Made by a program: the position numbers and the translations under genes. Below, piece after piece: positions 7,463 through 15,255 of a DNA stretch of 22,556 nucleotides (positions are counted from its first letter, which is position 1; every line of letters starts with the position of its first letter). The stretch is from NCBI GenBank assembly GCA_023428885.1, contig JAEYWQ010000222.1, forward strand, positions 1-22,556, read 5' to 3'. Source of the stretch: Bacillota bacterium (lineage in GTDB: Bacteria; Bacillota; Clostridia; Lachnospirales; Lachnospiraceae). The notes below the pieces were generated by a model, which saw nothing but the letters and a program-made list of their open reading frames with translations, had not been told where the DNA came from and ran no database searches.

Positions 7463-8101
7463 ATGAATAATTATTCTATTGAAGGTATCGGTAGTATGAA
7501 TGGTGGTCAATTTATGGATCTACGGATTGAGGGAGTGGGTTCGAACAAGGGGGATATTAAAGCAGATAAGATCGTAGTAGAAGGTGTTTTTAAAAGTACA
7601 GGATATATTGAAGCGAATCATCTTGATTGTGAGGGAGTATGTGATATCTACGGTAATATTCGGGCTAAAAGGATTACGATTGAGGGAGTTATCAATATGA
7701 AAGATAACCAGAAGGTAGAAGCGGAATCCATGTATTGTGAAGGTCTACTAAACTCAGGTGGGGATCTATATGCTGATTCTCTTAAGGTAGAAGGCTGCCT
7801 TAAGGTAAGAGGAGTATACGGTGATACTATAGAAATTAATAGTTATGGTAAAACGGTGAATGGCTTTAAGAGATTATTGGAGAAAATTAATCTTGTTAAT
7901 AGTACTTGTAGCAGTAAAATTACAACCATCGAAGCTACCAGCATTCAATTAAGCGGAGTAAGTGCTCAAACAGTGAATGGGCATAATATTGTGATTGGAC
8001 CAGGCTGCGAGGTGGATACTGTGGATTGTAGCGGAACCCTTAAGATTCATGAGTCTAGCAAAGTTGCACATATTATTGGAGCGACAGAAGTGAATGCTTA
8101 A
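7463..8101 (+). CDS. Bactofilin-like polymer-forming protein (YhbE/YhbF type)
   Basis: A 212-residue protein made of short beta repeats, with the unit EG[VIL] recurring about every 17-20 residues (IEGIGS, IEGVGSNKG, VEGVFKSTG, CEGVCDIYG, IEGVINMKD, CEGLLNSGG, VEGCLKVRG). This predicts a right-handed beta-helix of the bactofilin (polymer-forming cytoskeletal) type. The start is the ATG at 7463, because AAGGAGGG at 7451-7458 lies just before it. An earlier in-frame ATG at 7448 would place the ribosome-binding site inside the gene. It has no signal peptide and no membrane helix, so it acts as a cytosolic or membrane-associated scaffold. B. subtilis homologues affect flagellar assembly, but no motility gene is seen here. 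The second half (about 130-212) is less regular. Confidence 0.8.
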   Translation: MNNYSIEGIGSMNGGQFMDLRIEGVGSNKGDIKADKIVVEGVFKSTGYIEANHLDCEGVCDIYGNIRAKRITIEGVINMKDNQKVEAESMYCEGLLNSGGDLYADSLKVEGCLKVRGVYGDTIEINSYGKTVNGFKRLLEKINLVNSTCSSKITTIEATSIQLSGVSAQTVNGHNIVIGPGCEVDTVDCSGTLKIHESSKVAHIIGATEVNA

Positions 8102-8175
8102 GAGGAAAAAATGTTTCGATTGACGCGAGATGTATTAGTAAAATGGGTATATAATATTATATGTGAGGTGTTCCT

Positions 8176-8670
8176 ATGAATAAAAATACAAAACCAATCG
8201 TAGTAGCAGTAAAGAAAAGATCCACAGGAAAGAAAATTGCGAAAGCTATCGTTACCATAGCAGCAGTGAATGGTGCACTGAAATTAGTATCCATGTATTT
8301 ATCGAAAAAGACGAATTCGATGACCTTACCTGAAGGAGAATACCAGTATGTTCTCACGATGGGTGGAAAGCAGTTGAGTTTTGAGAATAAAGTAGTAAAG
8401 AAGATCACATTATCAGCAAAGATGAGCGGAATTGATCTGGATTTAAGAAATATTGAAGATATTGATGGGTTGATAATTCACTGTAAAGAATGGATGAGTG
8501 GTATTTGTATTCGTATTCCTGAGAAAATTGCTGTGAAAACAGATCTTAAGGTAAGAGCAAGTGGTGTATCCAATTCAGTTCCTGTTTATCTTGAAGAAGG
8601 TTTACCAACGATCTATATTACTGGCAAGATTTATCTTAGCGGATTAGATATTCGATTGGTTGAAAATTAA
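8176..8670 (+). CDS. Membrane-associated LiaF-like beta protein
   Basis: A 164-residue protein. Residues about 14-45 (RSTGKKIAKAIVTIAAVNGALKLVS) form a basic, hydrophobic segment that may insert in or lie on the membrane. The remainder alternates short strands and turns around repeated SGI or SGV elements (MSGIDLDLRN, MSGICIRIPEKIAVKTDL, ASGVSNSVPVYL, LSGLDIRL). This recalls the C-terminal toast-rack domain of LiaF and cell-wall-active antibiotic response proteins. The likeness is by pattern only. It follows the bactofilin gene by 74 bases and precedes fabV by 14. The ribosome-binding site, GTGAGGTG, is moderate. A role in scaffolding or sensing with the bactofilin is inferred from position. 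Confidence 0.6.
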   Translation: MNKNTKPIVVAVKKRSTGKKIAKAIVTIAAVNGALKLVSMYLSKKTNSMTLPEGEYQYVLTMGGKQLSFENKVVKKITLSAKMSGIDLDLRNIEDIDGLIIHCKEWMSGICIRIPEKIAVKTDLKVRASGVSNSVPVYLEEGLPTIYITGKIYLSGLDIRLVEN

Positions 8671-8684
8671 AGGAGATATAAACT

Positions 8685-9845
8685 ATGTTAGTTGAACCAA
8701 AGGTACGTGGTTTCATTTGTGCAACAGCCCATCCGATCGGATGTGAAGAAAGTGTTATTCGCCAAATAAAGTATGTCAAGCGTCATGAGAAAAAAGAAGG
8801 CCCGAGGAAGATATTGATTATCGGAGCATCTACAGGATACGGTTTAGCTAGCCGAATCGCTACTACCTACACTTATGGTGCTGCAACTCTTGGGGTTATG
8901 TTTGAAAAAGCTGCAACGGATACACGTACAGCAACAGCAGGATACTATAATACAGTTGCTTTTGAAAAGCATGCCAAAGCAGACGGTTATTATGCAAAGT
9001 CTATCAATGGAGATGCCTTCTCAGAAGAAATCAAATTGCAGACGATAGAAGCAATTAAGAGAGATTTAGGTAAGGTGGACTTAGTCATCTATAGTATCGC
9101 TGCACCAAGAAGAACAACAGCAGAGGGTATTACCTATTCTTCTGTTTTAAAAACTACGAATGAACCTTATACTAACCGTACCTTGGATCTTCGTACGAAT
9201 GAGCTATCCCTTGTTACAATAGCTGCGGCTACGAAAGAAGAGGAGGAAGGCACCATTAAGGTTATGGGGGGCGAGGACTGGAAGTTATGGATGGATGCCT
9301 TGAGGCAAGCAGATGTGTTGGCAGCAGGTGCTAGAACGATCGCTTATTCTTACATAGGTCCAAAACTAACCTATCCAATCTATCATCAAGGTACCATTGG
9401 TATGGCGAAAAGAGACTTGTATGAGACCTCCTTAAAGATCAACCAGGATATGCAAGCACTTGACGGGAAAGCATATATTGCGGTGAACAAAGCATTGGTT
9501 ACTCAGGCGAGTTCAGCAATTCCTGTGGTTCCACTATATATTAGCATTCTCTATACCGTTATGAAGAAAAAGGGCCTCCATGAAGGTTGTATTGAGCAGA
9601 TGGATCGTTTGTTCTATGAACGTTTTCGTCAGGTAGATATCTTAACCGATGAACAAGGGTATATCCGTATGGATGATTATGAATTACGGGAAGATGTTCA
9701 GACTGAGGTAGAATATCTTTGGGATACTGTGAATCAAGAGAATTTGAAAGAAATTGCAGATATTGATGGCTACTGGGAAGACTTCTATCATATGTTTGGT
9801 TTCCGCTATGATAACATTGATTATTCAAAGGAAGTTGAGATTTAA
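8685..9845 (+). CDS. fabV: Trans-2-enoyl-CoA/enoyl-ACP reductase (NADH), FabV/TER
   Basis: A 386-residue NAD(P)H-dependent reductase of the FabV/TER family. It reduces the trans-2 double bond of enoyl thioesters, in fatty acid synthesis or in the last reductive step to butyryl-CoA. The Rossmann nucleotide site is ILIIGASTGYGLASRI (43-58). The catalytic Y-x8-K pair is Y233 and K242 in PIYHQGTIGMAKRDL, and LVIYSIAAPRR (133-143) is family-typical. The length and the C-terminal FRYDNIDYSKEVEI match full-length members. AAAGGAGAT precedes the ATG. The gene sits 14 bases after the LiaF-like gene and is probably cotranscribed. Lack of nearby bcd or etf genes leaves the choice between FabV-like lipid synthesis and TER open. 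Confidence 0.92.
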   Translation: MLVEPKVRGFICATAHPIGCEESVIRQIKYVKRHEKKEGPRKILIIGASTGYGLASRIATTYTYGAATLGVMFEKAATDTRTATAGYYNTVAFEKHAKADGYYAKSINGDAFSEEIKLQTIEAIKRDLGKVDLVIYSIAAPRRTTAEGITYSSVLKTTNEPYTNRTLDLRTNELSLVTIAAATKEEEEGTIKVMGGEDWKLWMDALRQADVLAAGARTIAYSYIGPKLTYPIYHQGTIGMAKRDLYETSLKINQDMQALDGKAYIAVNKALVTQASSAIPVVPLYISILYTVMKKKGLHEGCIEQMDRLFYERFRQVDILTDEQGYIRMDDYELREDVQTEVEYLWDTVNQENLKEIADIDGYWEDFYHMFGFRYDNIDYSKEVEI

Positions 9846-9868
9846 GTGACATTAGTAAATAACATAAG

Positions 9869-9910
9869 GACGGGGTTGTTGACACATAAAAGTGTGTCAA
9901 CAACCCCGTC
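9869..9910. terminator. Large GC-rich hairpin after fabV
   Basis: An 18-bp perfect stem (9869-9886 with 9893-9910) closes a 6-base loop. The outer part is GACGGGG/CCCCGTC and the inner part TTGACACA/TGTGTCAA. The next bases are TCTATGCC, so there is no U tract on the plus strand. It may act as a terminator or mRNA-end stabiliser for fabV, or be part of an intergenic repeat. Confidence 0.55.
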
Positions 9911-9927
9911 TCTATGCCACAAGATGT

Positions 9928-9944
9928 GAACACGCTCACGATCC
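9928..9944. repeat. 17-nt motif shared with the 20.7 kb intergenic region
   Basis: GAACACGCTCACGATCC here matches GAACGCGCACACGAACC at 20688-20704 in 14 of 17 positions. Both lie in intergenic regions between convergent genes, next to strong hairpins. It may mark a dispersed repeat family. Confidence 0.4.
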
Positions 9945-10038
9945 TTCATGACAAGCGAGGCAACTTGCTGTTTTATTTTATTGTTGATAAATGTTAATTA
10001 ATCGTAATTTTTCTTAATAAACTTACTATTTTTTCTAC

Positions 10039-11067
10039 TTATTGTGGACACCAGCCATCGTTTCCACGAAGCACTAGTTCTTTAGTATAATGTAAGGCTT
10101 CTTTATCCGTTAAGAGTTTAGCAAATGGTGCACGCTGATTGTTATATAAGCCAGCAGCACCAGCTCCAGTGTTATTATACTCTGCATATAGAATGGTATC
10201 ATGAGCTTCTGCTTTATTCCAATCATCCCATCCGTCATCACGGATGTGTTCTCCTAGTTCGCAATTCATGAAGATGGTCTTCGCGTAATTTCTCCAAGGA
10301 CGTCCCAGATAAACACTCTTCTTTGGACAGTTACTTGTTAAGATACAATGATTGAATACATAGCCATATCCCTGGTCTTTGGCGGTACTGGCAGCAGTAA
10401 CATAGCCATATACTTTTTGTTCTTCTCCTTCTTTGGCAGGAGGAAGATCGTCATTTTTTTGGGAGAAAATTTCACAGTGGTCAAAGTATGCTGTAGCACT
10501 ACCAAAGATAAAATCAACATCACCACGAATGTAACAATCATGATAATAATGGCGGCCATTAATACGTGGTGCGAATTCCTTCGGTCCAGTAAAACCACCT
10601 ACTTGATTTGGCGTTGGAGGAAGTGGTGCTGTAAATAAAGTATCCTGACTCCCTAGAAATTGACAATGATCAAAAAAGATACGGTCCCCATCTACATAGA
10701 GGGCGATAGCTTGACCTACCTTATTACCAAAACCAGATGCATTTTGAAAAGTTATATTCTTAGCAGTAAAGTCATGTGTATTGATAAAAACTGTTTGAGT
10801 TCGAAACGTTCCTCTCTTAGACCCATCCTCCATCATCATATTGGCATAATCATCAAAAGTAATGATGGTTTCTTTTAGATCTTCCCCTTCGAGACTGATG
10901 AATGGACGGTCAATGATTAACTTTTCACGATAGACCCCTTTTCTAATAAAGATAGTAACCTTCACTTTATTATCGACAGGTACGCTTTTAATTGCTTCTG
11001 CTATCGTTCTGTAATCATCAGGATATTGTTCAGTTTCATTTTTAGACACATAACGTATCGCTTGCAT
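10039..11067 (-). CDS. Pectin methylesterase (CE8), leaderless, probably intracellular
   Basis: A 342-residue carbohydrate esterase family 8 enzyme. It removes methyl groups from galacturonate methyl esters, giving methanol and free acid. Catalytic and conserved stretches are VGQAIALY (Q119), GSQDTLF (Q141, D142), RGDVDFIFGSATAYFD (nucleophile D185) and YLGRPWRNY (R256). The protein starts directly with MQAIRYVSKNETEQYPD, with no signal peptide or membrane helix, unlike secreted pectinesterases. It therefore probably acts in the cytoplasm on imported methylated oligogalacturonides. AAGGAG precedes the ATG. No lyase, transporter or other pectin gene is seen in the window, so it appears to be a stand-alone gene. 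Confidence 0.93.
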   Translation of the reverse strand: MQAIRYVSKNETEQYPDDYRTIAEAIKSVPVDNKVKVTIFIRKGVYREKLIIDRPFISLEGEDLKETIITFDDYANMMMEDGSKRGTFRTQTVFINTHDFTAKNITFQNASGFGNKVGQAIALYVDGDRIFFDHCQFLGSQDTLFTAPLPPTPNQVGGFTGPKEFAPRINGRHYYHDCYIRGDVDFIFGSATAYFDHCEIFSQKNDDLPPAKEGEEQKVYGYVTAASTAKDQGYGYVFNHCILTSNCPKKSVYLGRPWRNYAKTIFMNCELGEHIRDDGWDDWNKAEAHDTILYAEYNNTGAGAAGLYNNQRAPFAKLLTDKEALHYTKELVLRGNDGWCPQ

Positions 11068-11196
11068 TTCATACTCCTTTCAAGTACTAAACTATGTAAT
11101 TGATAATTTATATCGTATAATCAATTAAGACAAGGGTAAATTATATCATACGTTAAGGGTAAAGACCATAGGTTTTTTCAAATCACGCACGTAAGG

Positions 11197-11225
11197 TTTA
11201 CATTTATCATAATAAAAGATATAAT
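11197..11225 (+). promoter_or_regulatory. Promoter of the HEAT/methyltransferase gene
   Basis: TTTACA (11197-11202) and TATAAT (11220-11225), 17 bases apart, lie 37 bases upstream of the start codon at 11262. Five of six and six of six positions match the consensus. Confidence 0.7.
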
Positions 11226-11261
11226 ATTATCTAAATTTAGGATAGTGAGGTATATAGTAGT

Positions 11262-12761
11262 ATGCTAAGGGAAACCTTTCAGAATATAGTTAATGGGATA
11301 GAAGTTCGTGCCAACCTAATCAAATTAAAGGAAATACTGCGCGAAGATGAAACAAAGAATAGCCACAACAAAGAGGCCTTGCTCTATGTAGTCGCTGGTA
11401 ATGATGGGATATTTTCTGAACTATTGAAACATGAGGATCCCAAGGTAAGAAAAAACACTGCTATTATTATGGGAACTTTAGGGGAACTTAAGTTTCTAGA
11501 GCTGTTGTACGATGCATATGAGAAGGAAACACAAATGTTTGTTAAGAGCTCATATCTTCAAGCCCTAAGCAATCTTGAGTACGAGAGCTTACTTCCTAAG
11601 TTGCAACTACGTTATGAGGAATTGTTAAGTATTCAAATTACTGAAGAGAACAAGAAACACCTGACCGAAGAGCTTCGTTTAGTCGAGCAATTGATACTTC
11701 ATGATGCTGAAAAGATGAAACATAGATTTACTGGCTATGATTGTGTCAATGAACTTGTTTTATTATGTAATCGTAATCATATACACATTACAAGTTCACA
11801 ATTAGGTAAGGCTGCAAAAAAAGAGTTTACAGCAGGGGTTATGGTAAAGACAAATCAATTAAGAGATATCTTATTGATTCGCACCTACCGAGAGCTGCTT
11901 TTTGCAGTGGATGGTATGAAGACTGTTCCAAATGATGTGGTTTTTGCAGCCAAGATGATAGCAGATGGGACAATCCTTAAGTTTTTAGAAGAGCGCCATC
12001 AAGGTGAAGCTGCATACCGTTTCCGACTTGAAATTAAGACAAAGATGGATAACGATAAGAAGATAGCATTTATCAAGAGGTTGAGTAGTGAAATTGAACA
12101 TTTGTCAGAGCGAAAACTACTCAACTCCGTGAATCATTATGAGTTTGAACTACGACTAATAGAGAACAAAGAAGGTAAGTTTAACGTATTATTACGCTTG
12201 TTCACTTTGGAAGATGAAAGATTTAACTATCGTAAGGAAGTGCTTCCTACTAGCATACATCCAAGCAATGCAGCTCTTTGTGTGGAGTTGGCCAAACCTT
12301 ATCTAAAAGAAAATGCGCAGTTGTTAGATCCGTTTTGTGGGGTAGGTACCATGCTAATTGAACGCAATCTGGCTGTGAAAGCTAAGAGCATGTATGGTAT
12401 TGATTCCTTAAGTGATGCAATTGATAAAGCTCGTATCAATACGAAAAAAGCAGACGTGATTGTTAACTATATCAACCGCGATTTCTTTGATTTTAAACAT
12501 GAGTATTTATTTGATGAAATCATTACGAATATGCCAAGTGTAAGCCGTCTAGTCAGTGAGAGAGAGCTAGCCCAAACTTATAAGATGTTTTTTGACAAAG
12601 CAAAAGTCCATCTCAAAGAGGATGGAATTTTAGTGCTATATACACACAATCAGGAATTAGTAAGAAAGTATGCAAGCGGTAGAAACTATCGAATTGAGAA
12701 AGAATTTGAGATATCCATGATGGAAGGAACATATGTATATGTCATACGTTATCGTAGTTAA
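11262..12761 (+). CDS. HEAT-repeat/RNA methyltransferase fusion
   Basis: A 499-residue protein. Residues about 1-145 are helical and HEAT-like (HEDPKVRKNTAIIMGTLGE at 57-75). Residues about 165-325 form an alpha/beta region with features similar to the THUMP-associated part of RlmL/Trm14 enzymes. The C-terminal 150 residues are a Rossmann methyltransferase with motif I DPFCGVGT (356-363) and the SAM acid D381. The position of the usual N/DPPY catalytic motif reads TNMPS (422-426), so the catalytic proline pair is not conserved. The family (UPF0020) acts on rRNA or tRNA guanines, but the target here is unknown. GTGAGG lies 12 bases before the ATG, a weak ribosome-binding site. Confidence 0.72.
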   Translation: MLRETFQNIVNGIEVRANLIKLKEILREDETKNSHNKEALLYVVAGNDGIFSELLKHEDPKVRKNTAIIMGTLGELKFLELLYDAYEKETQMFVKSSYLQALSNLEYESLLPKLQLRYEELLSIQITEENKKHLTEELRLVEQLILHDAEKMKHRFTGYDCVNELVLLCNRNHIHITSSQLGKAAKKEFTAGVMVKTNQLRDILLIRTYRELLFAVDGMKTVPNDVVFAAKMIADGTILKFLEERHQGEAAYRFRLEIKTKMDNDKKIAFIKRLSSEIEHLSERKLLNSVNHYEFELRLIENKEGKFNVLLRLFTLEDERFNYRKEVLPTSIHPSNAALCVELAKPYLKENAQLLDPFCGVGTMLIERNLAVKAKSMYGIDSLSDAIDKARINTKKADVIVNYINRDFFDFKHEYLFDEIITNMPSVSRLVSERELAQTYKMFFDKAKVHLKEDGILVLYTHNQELVRKYASGRNYRIEKEFEISMMEGTYVYVIRYRS

Positions 12762-12789
12762 AAAATCAAACAATAATGATGCAAAAGAA

Positions 12790-12819
12790 CCAGCCCTTTC
12801 AAAGTAGGGCTGGAAGCTT
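12790..12819. terminator. Hairpin between methyltransferase and sortase genes
   Basis: CCAGCCCT (12790-12797) pairs with AGGGCTGG (12806-12813) around an 8-base loop, followed by AAGCTTT. The T tract is weak on the plus strand. On the minus strand TTCTTTT follows the stem. A terminator is likely but not certain. Confidence 0.55.
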
Positions 12820-12845
12820 TAGCAGACAGAGGATAGGAGGTTAAT

Positions 12846-13529
12846 ATGAAGAAGAGAAAAGTAATTGGCGGAATTATAATTGTACTAGGGTTGGCTGTTT
12901 TTCTATATCCAATTGTAAGGCAGGCATATTCATCCTATCGTCAGGAAGGATTAAAAGATGCCTTCTATGATATCTTAGAGGAGAATAGAAGTAAAATCGA
13001 CCTGGTAGATAATCAAACGGAAGTTACACCAACTCCTATCCAGAATAACCTTACTGGTACAGAATACATAGCATTGGAAGAAAATGAGGTAGTGGAAGAC
13101 ACTCAGACCGCAGGGAATATAAAGAATCGATTATCTGGACAAACTGTAATTGGATTAGTTGAAATTGAGAAAATTGATTTAATTTATGCAATTGTAGAAG
13201 GAACCTCGGATGCTAATCTAGGTGTTGCTATTGGGCATATGACAGAAACCAAACCACTTGGGGCTGTAGGAAATAGTGCAATTGCAGGTCACCGAGGAGG
13301 TACCAGTGGCCCTTATTTCAAGAATTTGGATGAGCTAAGCATAGGTGATGAAATCAAGATTACTGACCTAATGGGGAATGAGTATATCTATAAGGTAACT
13401 AAATCATTTGTGGTTGAACCTACGGATGTCTGGGTAGTAGAAGATACGCCTGGAATCAAGACGCTTACCTTAGTAACTTGCCAGGAAAGTGGTACTATGC
13501 GATTAATTGTTCAGGCTATCTGTGAATAA
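12846..13529 (+). CDS. Sortase, class D-like
   Basis: A 227-residue membrane-anchored transpeptidase. An N-terminal basic run and one membrane helix (about 6-23) are followed by a spacer and the sortase barrel. The catalytic triad is His149 (IAGHRGGTSGPYF), Cys212 (LTLVTCQ) and Arg219 (GTMRLIVQ), with spacing and surrounding sequence typical of class D enzymes. It would cleave a sorting signal in an exported protein and attach it to the wall. No LPXTG-type substrate gene is seen in the window. AGGAGG lies 6 bases before the ATG. The alpha/beta hydrolase gene follows 29 bases later and may be cotranscribed. Precise subclass is inferred. Confidence 0.9.
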   Translation: MKKRKVIGGIIIVLGLAVFLYPIVRQAYSSYRQEGLKDAFYDILEENRSKIDLVDNQTEVTPTPIQNNLTGTEYIALEENEVVEDTQTAGNIKNRLSGQTVIGLVEIEKIDLIYAIVEGTSDANLGVAIGHMTETKPLGAVGNSAIAGHRGGTSGPYFKNLDELSIGDEIKITDLMGNEYIYKVTKSFVVEPTDVWVVEDTPGIKTLTLVTCQESGTMRLIVQAICE

Positions 13530-13558
13530 ATTTCAATATAACATGCTTTTGGAGTATG

Positions 13559-14512
13559 ATGTACTCGGATCGGATGAATATGATTCAAATTATCTTAATG
13601 ATACTTAGTATCTTACTAATCTTAATATTAACCACTGGATTTGTTATCTCACAACTGATTTTATATCCTAAAGTGCGTGATGAGAAAGCCATCTATGAAC
13701 GGGAGATGAAAACGAAACGATATCCAGAAGTATTTTATAAAGGATTAGAAAAGGAAGAGCTTTGGATTGAAAGTGAATATGGCTACCGTCTTTCTTGTTA
13801 TGTGTTGAACAATGAATTAACAAAAAAGCAAGAAAATAGGAATAAAATTGCTGTGTTTTGCCATGGATATAAAGCAAGTAAGACTGCATCTATCGTATAT
13901 GCTAAAATCTTAATGGATTTGGGTTATACAGCAATCATCTATGATCATCGTAATCATGGAAATAGTGATAAGAAGTTTACCTCCATGGGATATTATGAGA
14001 AATATGATTTAAAGACTGTGATAGACTGGTGCTATCATTGTTATGGTAAGGAAGTCCAAATAATAACCCATGGTGAATCGATGGGTGCAGCTACGGTGCT
14101 AAGTCATTTAGAGATAGATCATCGTGTAACTGCAGCTATTGCTGACTGTGGTTATTCTGATTTAGGAGAACTACTAAAGCATCAGCTACGGTCTTATTAT
14201 CATTTGCCATGTCAACCCTTTCTTTCGATTGCAAAATTTTTTATCAACTTACGAGCAGGGTTTAAGGTATGTGATGTATCACCTATAACTGGAGCTTTGC
14301 AGAGTAAAACACCAATCCTTTTTATTCATGGTGATAGTGATGACTATGTTCCGACACAGATGTCGGTCGATATGTATGAGCAACGTGTTGGTGTAAAAGA
14401 ATTGTTTTTACAAAAAGAAGCCAAACATGCATTGGCTTGTGTCGTAGATTATGATAGATATTATCAAGTAGTTCATGATTTTATTAATAAGGTCGAACTT
14501 AGTAGAAACTAG
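13559..14512 (+). CDS. Alpha/beta hydrolase, membrane-anchored
   Basis: A 317-residue alpha/beta-hydrolase fold protein. The ATG at 13559 is used because GGAG (13551-13554) lies 4 bases before it. The ATG at 13556 is too close to the site. Residues about 8-32 form a membrane anchor. The catalytic residues are visible: nucleophile Ser174 in HGESMGAA, Asp261 in HGDSDDYVP and His290 in EAKHALA. The oxyanion region is FCHGYKASK and the family-typical YDHRNHGNSD follows. It resembles YqkD-type esterases. The natural substrate is unknown. It lies 29 bases after the sortase gene and 49 before the MetH-activation gene. Confidence 0.85.
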   Translation: MYSDRMNMIQIILMILSILLILILTTGFVISQLILYPKVRDEKAIYEREMKTKRYPEVFYKGLEKEELWIESEYGYRLSCYVLNNELTKKQENRNKIAVFCHGYKASKTASIVYAKILMDLGYTAIIYDHRNHGNSDKKFTSMGYYEKYDLKTVIDWCYHCYGKEVQIITHGESMGAATVLSHLEIDHRVTAAIADCGYSDLGELLKHQLRSYYHLPCQPFLSIAKFFINLRAGFKVCDVSPITGALQSKTPILFIHGDSDDYVPTQMSVDMYEQRVGVKELFLQKEAKHALACVVDYDRYYQVVHDFINKVELSRN

Positions 14513-14561
14513 CAGTCTATATATTTGTTTCTTCATTGATTGAAGTTGTAAGGAGGACAGC

Positions 14562-15233
14562 ATGGAAAAGCAAAAGACCATTAACAGAAAGGAAACATAT
14601 CGTTATCTAGGATATCGGGGGAATATTCCAGATGATAATATGTTGTATGAGATAGATTGCTGTGAGAAGGAATTCTTACAGGTTGTTGATCCGAAGTTCT
14701 ATTATCGGGTGTTTGATTTAAAAACTCAAGAAGATAAACTAATGACAGCAGATGGTGAGTTTGAGTTTCTAGGGAATACGATTAGGAAACATCTATCTTC
14801 TTGTGAGAAGGTTGCATTTAGCTGTGCTACCTTATCTGCAGGGGTGGATGAATTGATTGATCGAGCACAGGCTAACGGTGAGATGTTACATGCCTTAATC
14901 TATGATGCTATGGCGAATGCAGCAGTGGAAGAGGTACGTTTTATGGCAGAGCATGCTTTGGCAGAGGAATATCCAGAGTATAAGATCAATTGGCAATTCG
15001 GTATCGGATACGGTGATCTGCCATTGACTCTTCAACCGCAGTTCTTAGAAAAGCTTGATGCAAAGAATCATCTTGGAGTTGTTGCTAGCAATCATTGTTT
15101 ATTAACACCCTTAAAATCAATCTCAGGTTTTATTGGATTGAGTAAACAAGGAAGAGATACCTTAGATTGCCAACAGCATTCCTGTGGAGCCTGCGAGTTG
15201 AATTCAAATTGTAGGTATAAAAAAAAGACGTGA
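14562..15233 (+). CDS. Free-standing B12-dependent methionine synthase activation domain protein
   Basis: A 223-residue protein equivalent to the C-terminal reactivation domain of cobalamin-dependent methionine synthase (MetH). That domain uses AdoMet to remethylate oxidised cob(II)alamin. Diagnostic stretches are FGIGYGDLPLTLQPQFLEKLD (146-166) and ASNHCLLTPLKSISGFIGLS (175-194). The domain is normally fused to MetH, and here it stands alone, as in Clostridia that split MetH. The C-terminus adds a cysteine cluster (C203, C208, C211, C217) that may bind metal. TAAGGAGGA precedes the ATG. No metH partner or B12 riboswitch is seen in the window, so it presumably works with a MetH encoded elsewhere. 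Confidence 0.88.
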   Translation: MEKQKTINRKETYRYLGYRGNIPDDNMLYEIDCCEKEFLQVVDPKFYYRVFDLKTQEDKLMTADGEFEFLGNTIRKHLSSCEKVAFSCATLSAGVDELIDRAQANGEMLHALIYDAMANAAVEEVRFMAEHALAEEYPEYKINWQFGIGYGDLPLTLQPQFLEKLDAKNHLGVVASNHCLLTPLKSISGFIGLSKQGRDTLDCQQHSCGACELNSNCRYKKKT

Positions 15234-15234
15234 G

Positions 15235-15255
15235 AGTGTATATGACACTTTTCTT
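15235..15255. terminator. Short hairpin between convergent genes
   Basis: AGTGT (15235-15239) and ACACT (15245-15249) flank a 5-base loop, followed by TTTCTT. The stem is only 5 bp. It sits between the activation-domain gene and the convergent YhhN gene, where a terminator is expected. Confidence 0.4.

Noticed and set aside
8120..8155. Promoter TTGACG with TATAAT before the LiaF-like gene
   Set aside because: The -10 is perfect but the spacing to TTGACG is 24 bases and no other -35 fits, so it is not listed as a feature; a weak internal promoter remains possible.
10338..10878. Frames overlapping the pectinesterase gene on both strands
   Set aside because: The pectinesterase frame has full catalytic motifs; the others have no recognisable composition or start signals.
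11098..11126. Operator for the pectinesterase in AATTGAT...ATCAATT
   Set aside because: The arms are short, AT-rich and not centred on the inner TTATA/TATAA palindrome, so chance is likely.
14513..14561. B12 or SAM riboswitch before the methionine-synthase activation gene
   Set aside because: The gap is only 49 bases, too short for either riboswitch, and holds just the ribosome-binding site.
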